A stretch of 62,686 nt of DNA from Nostoc sp. S13. Its GTDB lineage: Bacteria; Cyanobacteriota; Cyanobacteriia; Cyanobacteriales; Nostocaceae. This document shows positions 25,844 through 35,596 of this stretch, piece by piece. Position 1 is the stretch's first letter. Every line of letters starts with the position of its first letter. Both the position numbers and the translations under genes were made by a program. A model generated the notes under the pieces. That model did no database searches. It saw only the letters and a program-made list of their open reading frames with translations, and was not told the origin of the DNA. The stretch covers positions 1 to 62,686 of the forward strand of contig NZ_JAQYWQ010000023.1 of NCBI RefSeq assembly GCF_029379315.1, given 5' to 3'.

Positions 25844-26584
25844 TTACTGAATAGTATCGGGGTCTACATTGAGCGATCGTAATCTTGCTTTTAACTGTTC
25901 TATCTGTAATTCTGCCTGTTCTGCTCGTTGGCGTTCCTGTTCTGCTCGTTGGCGTTCCTGTTCTACCAGCTTTTCTGCCTGCTGTCTTGCTAAAACTTCC
26001 TGCCCTAAAGCTTCTGCCAGTTCATTGGGGATCAGTAATTTTTCCCCTGTATCTTCTCGATAAAACCCAATTAACCTTCCCTCAACCACCAAACGCAGTT
26101 GTAACGGTTCACTACGTCCATCTTGTATAGGTTCGTAGATTTCTCCCCGCAGGCGATAGCCACGTAACTGTTGTTCTACCCACTCGCCTTTAGGGTCAAA
26201 TAGCCAGTATTCCTTGACACATAGCTGCTCATAGAGGGTCTTTTTGAAGATTTCATCTTGTCCCTTAGTACCAAAGGATGTCATTTCAAAAATAACTGTG
26301 GGTACTTGACCCTCATCCCAGATTTTATAGTTGTCCCGACCACCGGGTGCAACATCAAAAATCACCATCACATCTGGGGCTACCCGCAATTTGGGAAAAC
26401 CTTGTGCATAATAAAGAAATTGATTTCCCAATACTGTTGCCTGACGATTTGCCAAATACTGTTTCAGGACTTCCAAGGTAGTTAGTAAGGCATAAAAATG
26501 GTCGTAGGTTTCTGCCACTGGTTGACCATCAGCACTGGGATAGAAAATTTCTGATTCGACACTAACAGGTAGAGTAGCCGTCAT
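25844..26584 (-). CDS. Uma2-family putative nuclease
   Basis: 246 residues. PD-(D/E)XK-like Uma2 (DUF820) fold: LRVAPDVMVIFD (catalytic Asp), VIFEMTSFGTKGQDEIFKK (Glu...Lys region) and YEQLCVKEYWLFDP. A C-terminal coiled coil (about 195-235) is built of tandem QERQRAE units encoded by an 18-bp DNA repeat. The family is greatly expanded in cyanobacteria; the biological role is unknown and a link to mobile elements has been suggested. Stands alone. Confidence 0.85.
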   Translation of the reverse strand: MTATLPVSVESEIFYPSADGQPVAETYDHFYALLTTLEVLKQYLANRQATVLGNQFLYYAQGFPKLRVAPDVMVIFDVAPGGRDNYKIWDEGQVPTVIFEMTSFGTKGQDEIFKKTLYEQLCVKEYWLFDPKGEWVEQQLRGYRLRGEIYEPIQDGRSEPLQLRLVVEGRLIGFYREDTGEKLLIPNELAEALGQEVLARQQAEKLVEQERQRAEQERQRAEQAELQIEQLKARLRSLNVDPDTIQ

Positions 26585-26634
26585 GGTTGTAAAATCAGTG
26601 CTACGAGATTATTGTAGAACAAGTTTGGCTCTCC

Positions 26635-27432
26635 CTAACTTGGGATGTGCAAGCTTTTCAAAATATAACTAGATAACTCACAAAATCCTTCCCCTTCGGC
26701 AGCAGTGGTAATATAAACAGGGTGAGATTTCAACTGATTCACATATTCCAGCACGTTTGCGACGCCTACAGAAATAGGAAAATAACGTTGATCAAATAAA
26801 CTTTCATCATTAGGACTATCGCCAACAGTCACAATTTGTTCTGGTAAGTAGTGGGGCAAATATTCGCGCAATACCTGCAACAATCCCACAGCTTTATCTT
26901 GCCCTTGGGGTTTAATGTGACACTGGACGTTGCTATAGGTAAATCCCCAGCCCATTTGTTGACAGAGATTGTCTAGGGTTTGTAGTTCGTCTTGACGCAA
27001 ACCAGCTACATCAAAAGTCCAGTCGGTGATGCGAAAGCGATTATCAGCAGATTCTTGGATTTGGGGAAATTTAGTTTGTAAATTCTCAAAAGTCGTAGCC
27101 AAGTGCTGGCGATGTTTAACTAAATCGGGAATGGGTGTTAAGACTACTGGTTTCTGGTTCCCAGGTGGAAAGTACAAACCGCCATTTTCTGCCATAGCAC
27201 CGGCCACTGGCATTAACGCACTCAATCCACTCACCCACCCAGCAGAACGTCCTGTGACAATCAGCACCTTAATGTCAGCTGCCGCTAAATCCTCTAAAGC
27301 TTGCAGCAGTGCGGGAGTAAATTTTCCTCGTCTAGTTAGGGTGCCATCCATATCTGTGGCTATCAGACGAATATTGCTCAGGCTAGTAGATAAAACCTCA
27401 GACAGGGCACGGAGGCTCTGGTGTCTGGACAT
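26635..27432 (-). CDS. HAD-superfamily (Cof-type IIB) phosphatase
   Basis: 265 residues. Motif I ATDMDGTLTRRG (Asp nucleophile and Asp acid), motif II VLIVTGRSAG, motif III Lys in the QGQDKAVGL region, motif IV VGDSPNDESLF. The C2B cap between residues ~85 and 185 places it with Cof/sucrose-phosphatase-like hydrolases. It probably dephosphorylates a sugar phosphate; the exact substrate is not evident. Divergent from the plus-strand gene at 27538. Confidence 0.85.
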   Translation of the reverse strand: MSRHQSLRALSEVLSTSLSNIRLIATDMDGTLTRRGKFTPALLQALEDLAAADIKVLIVTGRSAGWVSGLSALMPVAGAMAENGGLYFPPGNQKPVVLTPIPDLVKHRQHLATTFENLQTKFPQIQESADNRFRITDWTFDVAGLRQDELQTLDNLCQQMGWGFTYSNVQCHIKPQGQDKAVGLLQVLREYLPHYLPEQIVTVGDSPNDESLFDQRYFPISVGVANVLEYVNQLKSHPVYITTAAEGEGFCELSSYILKSLHIPS

Positions 27433-27537
27433 AAGCCGTTTGTAAAAGGCTGTAAAGAATATTAATCATACAGCAAGATGGCATTCAAGATTTGGGCATC
27501 CTAAACATCAGGAGTCAAGTTTTTCAGTTTCCCAACC

Positions 27538-28356
27538 ATGCCCACTTCGATCTTTCTTGCCCAATCCTCCGAAACAAAGACTAAAAAGCCGTTCCAGGAA
27601 GTGCCAGCAAGTAATCCTCAAATACTACCAATAATGGTAGTAACCTCTGGAGGACTGGCTTTAGCGGTGATTGCTTTGATTGTGTATAGTAAGCTCCAGA
27701 TCAATAAGCTAGAGAAAAAACTTAAGTTTGAACAATTCCGTGCGCGAGAACTAGAGAAAAAATTTAAGCTGGCGCTGGAAACAATTCGCAAAATGGAAAC
27801 TAATCCCGATTTGGTCAACTCACGGGACTTTAACCTAGATTATCTGCGAATGCGGATGGCAGAGGAGGTGTTTCATTTTGCAATCCTTAATCAAGTGAAG
27901 ATTCAGATCAAAGATAAAATTACTCAAGCCCTACGTCCAAATCAAGCACAACTTGGATCAGTCGGAATTGCTAATAGCACTGGACGGCAAGTAGATGAAA
28001 TTTTTGATGTAGAATATGAGACTGGTAGTCCAGGGAACTCTGCCAAGCGAGTGCTGTTTCGCATTCAAATTCGGTTAACGAAGTTACCGACGCAAGCGAC
28101 TTCTGCAACTATTAGTCAAATTATTGACTGTATAGAAACTTATCTAAGCCCGATAGAAAACGAAGATAGTTGGCAACCAATAATTCAAGGTCGGATTGCT
28201 ACCATGCATTGGGATCAAAAGGCTAAACCTACGCCTCTACTGGTGCTGGAGCAATCGAATGAAGGCGTGAATGTGACTTTTCGCACTAGTCGTCAACCAA
28301 ATACTCCAATTCAGCCAAAGCCACCTGGAATGAAAAAATCAGGCTCGACTAGATAA
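27538..28356 (+). CDS. Conserved membrane-anchored coiled-coil protein
   Basis: 272 residues. One membrane span at about 29-50 (PIMVVTSGGLALAVIALIVY), then a Lys/Glu-rich coiled coil (52-85), then a mixed domain with a long YLRMRMAEEVFHFAILNQVK helix and beta-strands. A Pro-rich basic tail ends the protein. Looks like a cyanobacterial family of unknown function; the short first 28 residues are Lys/Pro-rich. Monocistronic. Confidence 0.65.
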   Translation: MPTSIFLAQSSETKTKKPFQEVPASNPQILPIMVVTSGGLALAVIALIVYSKLQINKLEKKLKFEQFRARELEKKFKLALETIRKMETNPDLVNSRDFNLDYLRMRMAEEVFHFAILNQVKIQIKDKITQALRPNQAQLGSVGIANSTGRQVDEIFDVEYETGSPGNSAKRVLFRIQIRLTKLPTQATSATISQIIDCIETYLSPIENEDSWQPIIQGRIATMHWDQKAKPTPLLVLEQSNEGVNVTFRTSRQPNTPIQPKPPGMKKSGSTR

Positions 28357-28369
28357 TAATTATGGCTGT

Positions 28370-28446
28370 CATTAGTTATTAGTCATTAGTTATTAGTCAT
28401 TTGTCATTTGTCATTTGTCCTTTGTAGATACAAATGACCAATGACA
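28370..28446. repeat. Heptamer arrays (TTAGTCA / TTGTCAT)
   Basis: Alternating copies of TTAGTTA/TTAGTCA are followed by TTGTCAT 7-mers and a reversed ATGACCA copy. Gene-free gap between 28357 and 28545. Confidence 0.85.
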
Positions 28447-28545
28447 TAGAAGCTTTGTGCAAGGTAGGACAACTTTTATGAGTAAATAGGCTATGTTTAT
28501 TTGGGTAACAGCTTATTTATTGAGTTATGATTTTTCATTTTGGAA

Positions 28546-29256
28546 TCATGACTGAATACCTGTATTTGGGGAATTACGGGTTAAAAGACCATCTTCCATT
28601 TCTACAATGCGATCGGCTATGTCTAAAATGCGGTTGTCGTGTGTCACTAATAAGATAGTAGTTCCCTGATTTTTGGCTAGACTTTGCATTATTTCCACAA
28701 CATCGCGTCCTGATTGTTTATCTAATGCTGCTGTTGGTTCGTCTGCTAGCACCAGTGGAGGACGATTCACTAGGGCGCGAGCGATCGCAATTCTTTGTTT
28801 TTGTCCACCAGAAAGATTGTCTGGGTAGTAATCTACTCGTTCTTCTAGACCAACTGACCCCAGCATGGCTTTTGACTTAGCCACTGCTTCTGTTTGAGAA
28901 ATATTATTATTCAATTCTACTGCCATTTGCACATTTTGCTTCGCTGTCAAGAACCCTAGCAAATTGTGAGCTTGGAAAATATAACCAATGTTGCGTCGCA
29001 TCTGCACCAGTTTGTTTTGACTGACGCCAACAAGTTCTTCACCTAAAAATTTTAAACTTCCCTCTTGTACAGACCGCAAACCACCAATTAAGCTCAGTAA
29101 TGTTGTTTTACCTGAACCTGATGGCCCGGTCATAATTACAATTTCACCAGGATAAATTTCTAGGTTGATATCAAATAATATCTGTTTTTTCAGTGCGCTT
29201 TTGCCATAGTAGTGATTGAGATTTTTAATGGCAATTACAGGTTCTTGTCTGATCAT
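28546..29256 (-). CDS. devA: DevA-type ABC exporter ATPase
   Basis: 236 residues. ATPase of the DevBCA system, which exports heterocyst glycolipids to form the laminated envelope layer in Anabaena/Nostoc. Walker A GPSGSGKTTL, Q-loop, LSGGQKQRIAIARAL signature and Walker B LVLADEPTAALD are intact. LLGFLTAKQNVQMAVEL is typical of the DevA group of MacB-like ATPases. Last gene of a devB-devC-devA unit on the minus strand with gaps of ~110-120 bp. Paralogues with other export roles exist in these genomes, so the glycolipid assignment is probable rather than proven. Confidence 0.9.
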   Translation of the reverse strand: MIRQEPVIAIKNLNHYYGKSALKKQILFDINLEIYPGEIVIMTGPSGSGKTTLLSLIGGLRSVQEGSLKFLGEELVGVSQNKLVQMRRNIGYIFQAHNLLGFLTAKQNVQMAVELNNNISQTEAVAKSKAMLGSVGLEERVDYYPDNLSGGQKQRIAIARALVNRPPLVLADEPTAALDKQSGRDVVEIMQSLAKNQGTTILLVTHDNRILDIADRIVEMEDGLLTRNSPNTGIQS

Positions 29257-29375
29257 AAATTTGTTAGCTATAAGTTAGCAGTTCCGAGACGGAACTGTAG
29301 TGCCTATCAGAAATTAATGTTTCTTAATTGTAAACTCTGATTATCAACAATATCTTTTAATTAATCTTGAATTAA

Positions 29376-30530
29376 TTAAAAGATATCTGCTGGATCGGCA
29401 GAACGTAATTTTCGGACTGCGATCGCACCAGAAATAATGCACATCATCATAGTCAAAAATAACACCATTATTGCACGATCAAAACTCATAAAAACTGGCA
29501 AAAGTGTCGCTTCTCTGGCACTTTTATACATAAATAAAGTAAAAACTATTCCCGGGAAATATCCTAAAACTGCTAACAGTAAAGCCTCTTGAAGGATGAC
29601 TGTCAATAAATAGTTTTGTGTATAGCCTATGGCCTTGAGAGTAGCATACTCAGCTAGGTGATCTGCAACTTCTGTATAAAGGATTTGATAAACAATTACA
29701 GTCCCCACAATGAAACCCATGACAGTTCCTAATGTGAAAATAAACCCAATAGCTGTACTATTTGCCCAATAATTCCGCTCAAAATCAATAAATTCTTGCT
29801 TAGTTAAAACATTTACCTCTTTAGGTAAATACTTTCGTAATTCTTGGGCAACAACTTTAGGGTTCGCTCCTGGTTTTAATCTAATCAACCCAATATCAAT
29901 TAATCCTTGCTGACGATTAGGAAATATCCGCATAAAGTTAATATCACTGGTAATTAAATTACCATCTGCACCAAATGATGCACCTAATGTAAATAGTCCC
30001 ACTACTTTAATTCGTCGCCTTCGCACTTCTGCTGTTACAGTCTTTCCTTGTTCATAATCAGCAGCAATTGGCCCATATTCCAGCCTAGAAGAACGGTCAT
30101 ATAAAACTACATCTGGCAGTTTAAGTTTATCTAAACTCTCCTGAACTCCAGGTAAGTTAACTATGTTAGTTTCTGGGTTCATTCCAAAAACAAGGATACT
30201 ACGAGGACGTCCTGTTACAGGATTTTTCCAAGTTGTATAGTCTAAATATATCGGATGTACTGATTGTACTGCGGGTAACTCTAAAGCTTTATATAACCGT
30301 CTTTGAGAAAAGCTCCTCATCGCCAGAACAGCGCTAGATTGACTATTAATTAAAACAATATCGCCTTGCAAGCTATTATGAAATCGAACGTTACTATAAT
30401 ACAAAGCATCTCGGAAACCGAGTTGCATAAACATTAAAATATCAGCAAAAGCAATTCCTGCTAAAGCCACAGCTAGGCGAGTTTTTTCCCTTGTCAGTTG
30501 TAGCCACGACAGAGGTATTCTTTGATTCAT
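29376..30530 (-). CDS. devC: DevC-type ABC exporter permease
   Basis: 384 residues. FtsX/MacB-like permease: an N-terminal membrane span (LAVALAGIAFADILMFMQLGF), a large periplasmic domain (about 45-255), then three spans near 262-290, 307-335 and 345-370 (MVLFLTMMMCIISGAIAV). The PIYLDYTTWKNPVTG and GASFGADGNL segments are typical of DevC. It works with DevA (ATPase) and DevB (membrane fusion) and a TolC-like outer-membrane channel encoded elsewhere. Confidence 0.9.
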   Translation of the reverse strand: MNQRIPLSWLQLTREKTRLAVALAGIAFADILMFMQLGFRDALYYSNVRFHNSLQGDIVLINSQSSAVLAMRSFSQRRLYKALELPAVQSVHPIYLDYTTWKNPVTGRPRSILVFGMNPETNIVNLPGVQESLDKLKLPDVVLYDRSSRLEYGPIAADYEQGKTVTAEVRRRRIKVVGLFTLGASFGADGNLITSDINFMRIFPNRQQGLIDIGLIRLKPGANPKVVAQELRKYLPKEVNVLTKQEFIDFERNYWANSTAIGFIFTLGTVMGFIVGTVIVYQILYTEVADHLAEYATLKAIGYTQNYLLTVILQEALLLAVLGYFPGIVFTLFMYKSAREATLLPVFMSFDRAIMVLFLTMMMCIISGAIAVRKLRSADPADIF

Positions 30531-30639
30531 TTTCTAGGCATCCAAGCACAGTTAAGATAATTCGTAATTCGTAATTAAGAACATTTACAATCCAAAATAT
30601 CAAATCCTAAATTGGTATTGCTGCTCACCTATAACGGAA

Positions 30640-32127
30640 TTAGTTATTAATTTCGACAACAACTTTAGCGTAAGTTAAACCAGAAACTTTCTGGCTATCT
30701 GCTGGAGGCAGAGCAATTTTCACTTCTACGACTCTGGCATCGACATCTGCTGCTGGATCTGTATTCAGCACATCTTTTTTACCAATTTTTCTGCCAATTT
30801 CAGTGACAGTTCCCTTTAATTCACCGCTAAATGCTCCATTATCGCTGCTGATAGTAGCATTTTGACCAATACGCACTTTCCCAATACTGTCTTCGGGGAC
30901 TTCAGCAATCACAAACATTTGACTGGTTTGTCCAATTTCAGCAATACCATTTGCACCGATCGCTTCGCCTGACTTGGTGTAAACCTTTAAAATCTCTCCG
31001 GCGATTGGTGCTTGAACATAGCTCAATCTCAGTTCTGCTTCGGCTTTTCTGATATTTGCGATCGCATTACTAACTTGGGCTTGTGCTACTTGCACATCAG
31101 TAGGACTAACATCTAAAATTTTGTTTAGTTTGGCCTTTTCTTCATCGATTTGTCTTTGCAAAGTTGCTAAAGTTTTATCGCGGTTAACTTTGGCTTCGAT
31201 TAGCTGCTGTTGCAAAGTTGCTAAATTTTGGATTTGGTTGGCTCTAGCCTCAGCAATTTGCTGTCGCAGGGTTGCCAATGTCTGCTTCAAGGTAGCTTGA
31301 CTTTCAGCAACCTGCTGATTAGAACTTACTGCACTCAAGCGTCTTCTGTCTCGCTCTTGCTGAGAAATCGCACCTTCTCTGTATAAAAAATCATAGCGTC
31401 CGGCATCGACTTGGGCATTGCGTTGTTCGGCTTTAATACGTGTAAGCGTTGCTCTCAGAACTTCTCTTTGCCCACTAAGTTCAGCTTCTAGGCGATTTAC
31501 TGTTGCTTGTTGGACGAGTTTACCCCCACTTAACTGAGCTGCAATCCGGGCGATCGTTGCTTGTTGAGCATCCCTTTCCCCCAGTAACTGGGCTTGTAGG
31601 CGAGCAATAACTGCTCTTTGGGCTTGAATATCTCTTGGAGATCCGGCTCTGACTTGCGCTAAATTCGCACGAGCTTCTTGCACTTTGGCTTTTGCCTCTT
31701 CTAGTCCGGCTATTTGGGTATCGCGGTTGTCCAAAATTGCCACAATTTGACCTTGCTTTACCTGTTCACCTTCTCTCACCAGAAGTTGCTGAATTCGTGA
31801 CGATGGCGCTAATCCTGACGATGGGGCGGACAACTTAACAACTTGGCCTCGCGGTTCCAAACGCCCTACAGCACTAATGCTATTGGTAGATGGCATTATG
31901 GGTACGGATGTGGTTAGTTTTCTCAACTGCTCGATTTTAGCTGTACCTAGTATCCCAGCAGCGATTACTACTGGCACAGCTACAGCGATACCCCACCAAA
32001 TCTTAGGTTGTTCACGATTAAGTGGCTGCTCACTTGGCTTTGGCTTTTCAGTCACCCTTGACATAGTATGTTGTCCGTTTACCTGAATTGTGCTGATGGA
32101 AGTAAAAATAAAAGGGTTTTTAATCAA
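30640..32127 (-). CDS. devB: DevB-type HlyD membrane-fusion protein
   Basis: 495 residues, or 474 if translation starts at the internal ATG (MSRVTEKPK, 32064), which fits homologues better. One span at about 45-67 (IAVAVPVVIAAGILG), a lipoyl/barrel-sandwich pair (GRLEPRGQVVKL; VQAPIAGEILKV), and a very long coiled-coil hairpin (about 140-355) with repeats such as LATLQQQ and REVLRATL. Periplasmic adaptor linking DevA/DevC to the outer membrane. First gene of the devBCA unit; no clear GTA-N8-TAC NtcA site was found by eye in the first 200 bp upstream. Confidence 0.9.
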   Translation of the reverse strand: MIKNPFIFTSISTIQVNGQHTMSRVTEKPKPSEQPLNREQPKIWWGIAVAVPVVIAAGILGTAKIEQLRKLTTSVPIMPSTNSISAVGRLEPRGQVVKLSAPSSGLAPSSRIQQLLVREGEQVKQGQIVAILDNRDTQIAGLEEAKAKVQEARANLAQVRAGSPRDIQAQRAVIARLQAQLLGERDAQQATIARIAAQLSGGKLVQQATVNRLEAELSGQREVLRATLTRIKAEQRNAQVDAGRYDFLYREGAISQQERDRRRLSAVSSNQQVAESQATLKQTLATLRQQIAEARANQIQNLATLQQQLIEAKVNRDKTLATLQRQIDEEKAKLNKILDVSPTDVQVAQAQVSNAIANIRKAEAELRLSYVQAPIAGEILKVYTKSGEAIGANGIAEIGQTSQMFVIAEVPEDSIGKVRIGQNATISSDNGAFSGELKGTVTEIGRKIGKKDVLNTDPAADVDARVVEVKIALPPADSQKVSGLTYAKVVVEINN

Positions 32128-33072
32128 CAGCCAGCCGCTTAGGACAAATAACAGTGGTTTAAAGCTAGGTATGGCTTAAAATTTATTGTGTGATGAACGC
32201 TCACCACTATGGCTTTGCAAAATGGTGTTTTCTATAGCGATTTCTGACGACAAGCCCCACGGGTGACGCTCCTACGTCGCTACCGCTTCTCTACGAGACG
32301 CTACGCGAACGCTAACGCAAGACGCTCGTTGTCTTGGCGTCTCCCTCACTGCTCCGCGTCTGTGCTCGTTTGTATGCAATACACTTACTTAACTTCCATT
32401 CCTTTCTCCTTTTAGGAGAGAGGCTTTGGGGTTTACTCCCAACGCTAGTAGAGAAGGGGTTGGGGTTAGGTATGTATTGAAACTGAGAAGCGCTATAGTA
32501 GCTGGCTATTCAATAACTCTGAGTATTATTGAGACATGAGTGCTGCATCTACGCCCGTCGTAGACATCGCAGTTAGTAGAATTCACAAGCAGTATGAATC
32601 CAGATATAGAGACGTAATATATCGCGTCTCTACACAAAATCCAAAATTGGTATAATGCGGTATTGTACTGCTACATTCAGTATGGCTACAGTTAGCCACA
32701 AAATTGAAAAAAAACATCAAAAATAGACTGTTGCCTTTGCTGGATACAATCTTGCTACAAAAGTTAGTCTTCCTTAAGTCAATCAACGATTAACTAAAAA
32801 ATATCTGTCAACTTGGGTATTCCTAACATTAGAGTTTGCTTAACTTTCTGATCAATGAGTTAGTTGTCTCTAGTTGCTTGCACCTACCAAGACAACAAAC
32901 CATTTTGTGATATTCGCTTCAAAGACCTTAATACTCTCTCTGTTGCTGTTTTGGGACTCCATTAAACTCTCTTTGAATGAATTCTACATTTATCCGTTAC
33001 GCGAAAACGTAACAGAGCCTACAGATGGTGAACTGTGAGTCTCGCAAACCAAGCTAAGGTCAACCCTCTAGT
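32128..33072. other. Repeat-rich intergenic region upstream of devB
   Basis: No supported gene in 945 bp. It contains a palindromic CTTCTCTACGAGACGCTACG unit (about 32287-32310), a TAGGAGAGAGGC...AGAAGGGGTTGGGG repeat (about 32410-32465), a small dispersed repeat CGCCCGTCGTAGACATCGC (about 32555-32572) and a diverged GTAGAGACG palindrome (32607-32632). The devB promoter should lie in 32128-32250. The ORF at 32583-32786 is low-complexity and not supported. Confidence 0.6.
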
Positions 33073-33402
33073 GGCTATAGTCTGCGAGATGCGCTGGAAT
33101 ATATTGATCAGCTAAGGTTTCGATCGCAACAGGAGAAACATCAGCTATCCCATCTCTATGAAGCCAAAATCAAAAATATGGGGAATGCGGGGCGCAATGG
33201 CGGTGAGTATTACACGTCGCGTCCGTTGATTCGAGCGATTATTCAGGTGGTGAAACCGCAGATTGGCGATCGCATTTATGATCGGGCTTGTGGAGCTGCG
33301 GGGTTTTTGTGTGAGAGTTACGACTATTTGCGTCAGGGTCATCTCACGACAAAACAGCTTGAGCAACTTCAGTTTGATAAATGTTCCCTGAGCGGAGTTT
33401 AA
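33073..33402 (+). pseudogene. Type I restriction methylase (HsdM) remnant
   Basis: Open frame GYSLRDALEYIDQLRFRSQQ, then HLYEAKIKNMGNAGRNGGEY, YTSRPLIRAIIQVVKPQIGD and RACGAAGFLCESYDYL. This matches the N6-adenine methylase HsdM from just before the SAM-binding motif I (normally DPACGTGGFL, here DRACGAAGFL). No start codon of the true gene and no NPPF motif: both ends are missing. A dead fragment of a type I R-M system. Confidence 0.85.
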
Positions 33403-33439
33403 ACCAACGGTTATGGTAATTTTATTACTAGAATTCACC

Positions 33440-34177
33440 TTAATTGGGCAGGTCGAATAAAACTGTGGTCATGTAATGTTCTGCCCAAGCTGGGCCAAAG
33501 GCTTTTTCTAGTACGCGGCGGGTTTTGTCGTTTTGCTGCTGTTTGGTGCAGTAGTTGTGTTGTCCGGCGAGATTTTGTGTGACTTGTTCAACTGAAACTC
33601 GACTAGAAGCGATCGCTTGGGTGCAATGAATATCTAAAAATTCTCGCACACGCGCGAGAAACATTGTTTCTTCTTCTGGGGAACTGGGGCGCACAAAGAT
33701 GCAAAAATCCGAAAAAATATTTCCCCATTCAGGTAATTCACGAGGTTGAGAAAAGTTAAGCACTGTTAGCTGTGTCAGTGCAGAAGTATAAGATTCTGGT
33801 AAGGTACGCTCTACGTGAATCGGAGAAAGGTCTGCGATCGCTGCACTAATTTGACCTCTACCCCCAACTAAATCGCAACCAAACATTGGCAGGTTGTATT
33901 CTGGACGGGGAAACATGACGCAGTGCAAAATATCCAGCATATTTCCGATTTTTGCCAGTTCCAAGTGCATTTTCCGAAACTGGGGCGTTTGATAGCAGCG
34001 ATTTTCAATCGTCAGTTTTTCGCCTTCTAGTCTACCTTCCACATACCCCAACTCATCAGGCAAATGGTAGGGCGATAAATCCAGGTGCTGATGCCAAGCT
34101 GCCTCAATACAATCAGCTAGCTGACGAATTAGGGGATGTTGTTGCTCACGCAGCGAGGGCATAGAAGTAAATGACAT
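33440..34177 (-). CDS. pcyA: Phycocyanobilin:ferredoxin oxidoreductase
   Basis: 245 residues. Reduces biliverdin IX-alpha to phycocyanobilin in two ferredoxin-dependent steps, supplying phycobilisome and phytochrome chromophore. The FDBR fold is recognisable: [39 protein letters not shown] (with Glu73 and His85), and [20 protein letters not shown] (Asp102). Glu73, His85 and Asp102 correspond to the Glu76/His88/Asp105 catalytic set known from Anabaena PcyA. Intact and typical in length. Confidence 0.96.
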   Translation of the reverse strand: MSFTSMPSLREQQHPLIRQLADCIEAAWHQHLDLSPYHLPDELGYVEGRLEGEKLTIENRCYQTPQFRKMHLELAKIGNMLDILHCVMFPRPEYNLPMFGCDLVGGRGQISAAIADLSPIHVERTLPESYTSALTQLTVLNFSQPRELPEWGNIFSDFCIFVRPSSPEEETMFLARVREFLDIHCTQAIASSRVSVEQVTQNLAGQHNYCTKQQQNDKTRRVLEKAFGPAWAEHYMTTVLFDLPN

Positions 34178-34263
34178 ATTCTAGTTGGGAATGCGATCTA
34201 GTAGCCAGTCTACAACCTGTCGTGCCACACCTGTTATCGACTGCAATATAAGCAAACACTTTA

Positions 34264-34300
34264 TGGGCATTGGGCATTGGGCATTGGGCATTGGGCATTT
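34264..34300. repeat. ATTGGGC heptamer array
   Basis: Five tandem copies of ATTGGGC between pcyA and maf. The same unit recurs upstream of maf (about 34936-34970) and in the aroF 5' region. Confidence 0.9.
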
Positions 34301-34315
34301 ACTAATGATTAATGA

Positions 34316-34909
34316 CTATTGCCAGAAATCGGTGACATCGTATCCCAATTCCCCTAGCATCTGCCGCAGCAGGGGTAAACTGAGTCCAATTACATTGCTG
34401 TGACAACCGGCGATTTTTTCCACGAAGAAACTACCAAAACCCTCAATCGCAAAGGCCCCAGCACACTTGAGAGGTTCACCTGTGGCAACATAGGCTTTAA
34501 TTGCCTTGTCACTCATTTGAACAAAGTAAACTCTTGTGACTTGAGACTTGACTAAAGTACGGTTTTGGTTTATGTCAATTAAGGCATGACCTGTGTACAA
34601 GTCGCCAAAGTTACCTTGCATTGTCTGCCAACGAGCGATCGCTTCCGAGATGTCTGCTGGTTTGCCGTAAATTTCACCATTGATCGACAAAACTGAATCA
34701 CAACCCATAATCAAAGAGGATTCAAACTGCGGGGCTACAGTTTCCGCCTTGTATCGGGCAAGAGTTTTGACTAATTCTGCTGGATCACTTAGTTCAATTT
34801 GCGACTCATCAAAGTCACTTGGTCGAACTATCGCTTCAATACCAACAGTTTGCAGCAAGCGGCGACGGGCTGGGGAAGCTGAGGCAAGTACAAAAGGTGG
34901 AATTTTCAT
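34316..34909 (-). CDS. maf: Maf-type nucleoside triphosphate pyrophosphatase
   Basis: 197 residues from ATG 34909. House-cleaning enzyme hydrolysing non-canonical or modified NTPs (Maf/YhdE-YceF family). Motifs: [15 protein letters not shown] (phosphate-binding SxSxRR), [22 protein letters not shown] (catalytic Asp), and SHVIGL-like [15 protein letters not shown]. The longest frame would start at 35020, but the extra 37 residues ([13 protein letters not shown]...) are encoded by heptamer repeats and are not part of the protein. The start at [12 protein letters not shown] is therefore preferred. Confidence 0.92.
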   Translation of the reverse strand: MKIPPFVLASASPARRRLLQTVGIEAIVRPSDFDESQIELSDPAELVKTLARYKAETVAPQFESSLIMGCDSVLSINGEIYGKPADISEAIARWQTMQGNFGDLYTGHALIDINQNRTLVKSQVTRVYFVQMSDKAIKAYVATGEPLKCAGAFAIEGFGSFFVEKIAGCHSNVIGLSLPLLRQMLGELGYDVTDFWQ

Positions 34910-35020
34910 GATCTGAAAAACTTGGTAACTGGACATTGGGCATGGGGCATTGGGCATTGGGCATTGGTTCTTTCTCTTCATCTCCCTCATCTCCCTCATT
35001 CCCCATTCCCCTTTCCCCAA

Positions 35021-35566
35021 TTAATAAACAGAAAAAGAATTGACAACCTCATCAATCATTCGTTTAACTCTCTGCCAGCGTTTTTCAGGAATTGAGGCGT
35101 TGAACGTAAAAAGTTTACCACGGCTAACAGCGACGCTGGCGATGTTATGCCGTTGCTGTTGATTGGGGAGTTTAACCTCATATTCTAAAAGGTAGTATAT
35201 TTTACCGTCTACTTCTCGCTGCGCGGCATTGATTAATTCAGCCGAACGACCAGAGTCAGGAGGCGCGAGAGCAGCTTTTCCTAATTTATATCCTACTTCT
35301 GTTGGGGTTCCTAATTCTGACAAAGTTTTGCCTTCTGGAACTGGGCTAATCACAACCGAAACATTTTCAGACACCTCAATCAAATCGTGGAAAACCACGT
35401 CTGGCCCGTTGGCAACTTTAACTGGCAGCCAGCCGTTAGGATATAAAAACTGATAGCCATCACTAGTGTCTACAAAGCTTTTGAGTCCAGCCGCAGCCGC
35501 TACTCCAGAATTAGTCAAGCTGAAGCTCAACACCAATAGTAAAATTAATACAATTCGTTTCCACAT
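35021..35566 (-). CDS. PsbP-family photosystem II protein (CyanoP-like)
   Basis: 181 residues from the ATG at 35566 (MWKRIVLI; a longer frame to 35596 is less likely). A signal peptide (about 1-27, ending VAAAAG) targets the thylakoid lumen. The PsbP fold is seen in GLKSFVDTSDGYQFLYPNGW, DVVFHDLIEVSENVSVVISP and YYLLEYEVKLPNQQQRHNIA. CyanoP assists assembly or early steps of PSII in cyanobacteria. No lipobox Cys is evident, unlike some CyanoP proteins. Minus strand, directly upstream of maf with heptamer repeats between. Confidence 0.88.
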   Translation of the reverse strand: MWKRIVLILLLVLSFSLTNSGVAAAAGLKSFVDTSDGYQFLYPNGWLPVKVANGPDVVFHDLIEVSENVSVVISPVPEGKTLSELGTPTEVGYKLGKAALAPPDSGRSAELINAAQREVDGKIYYLLEYEVKLPNQQQRHNIASVAVSRGKLFTFNASIPEKRWQRVKRMIDEVVNSFSVY

Positions 35567-35596
35567 TTCTAGAGATTCCTTTGGGCTGGAGATCAC

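Noticed and set aside
32127..32400. NtcA site (GTA-N8-TAC) upstream of devB
   Set aside because: No good match was found by eye.
34910..35020. 37-residue extension of Maf
   Set aside because: Encoded by GGGCATT heptamers and CTCCCTCAT repeats; the family starts at [12 protein letters not shown].
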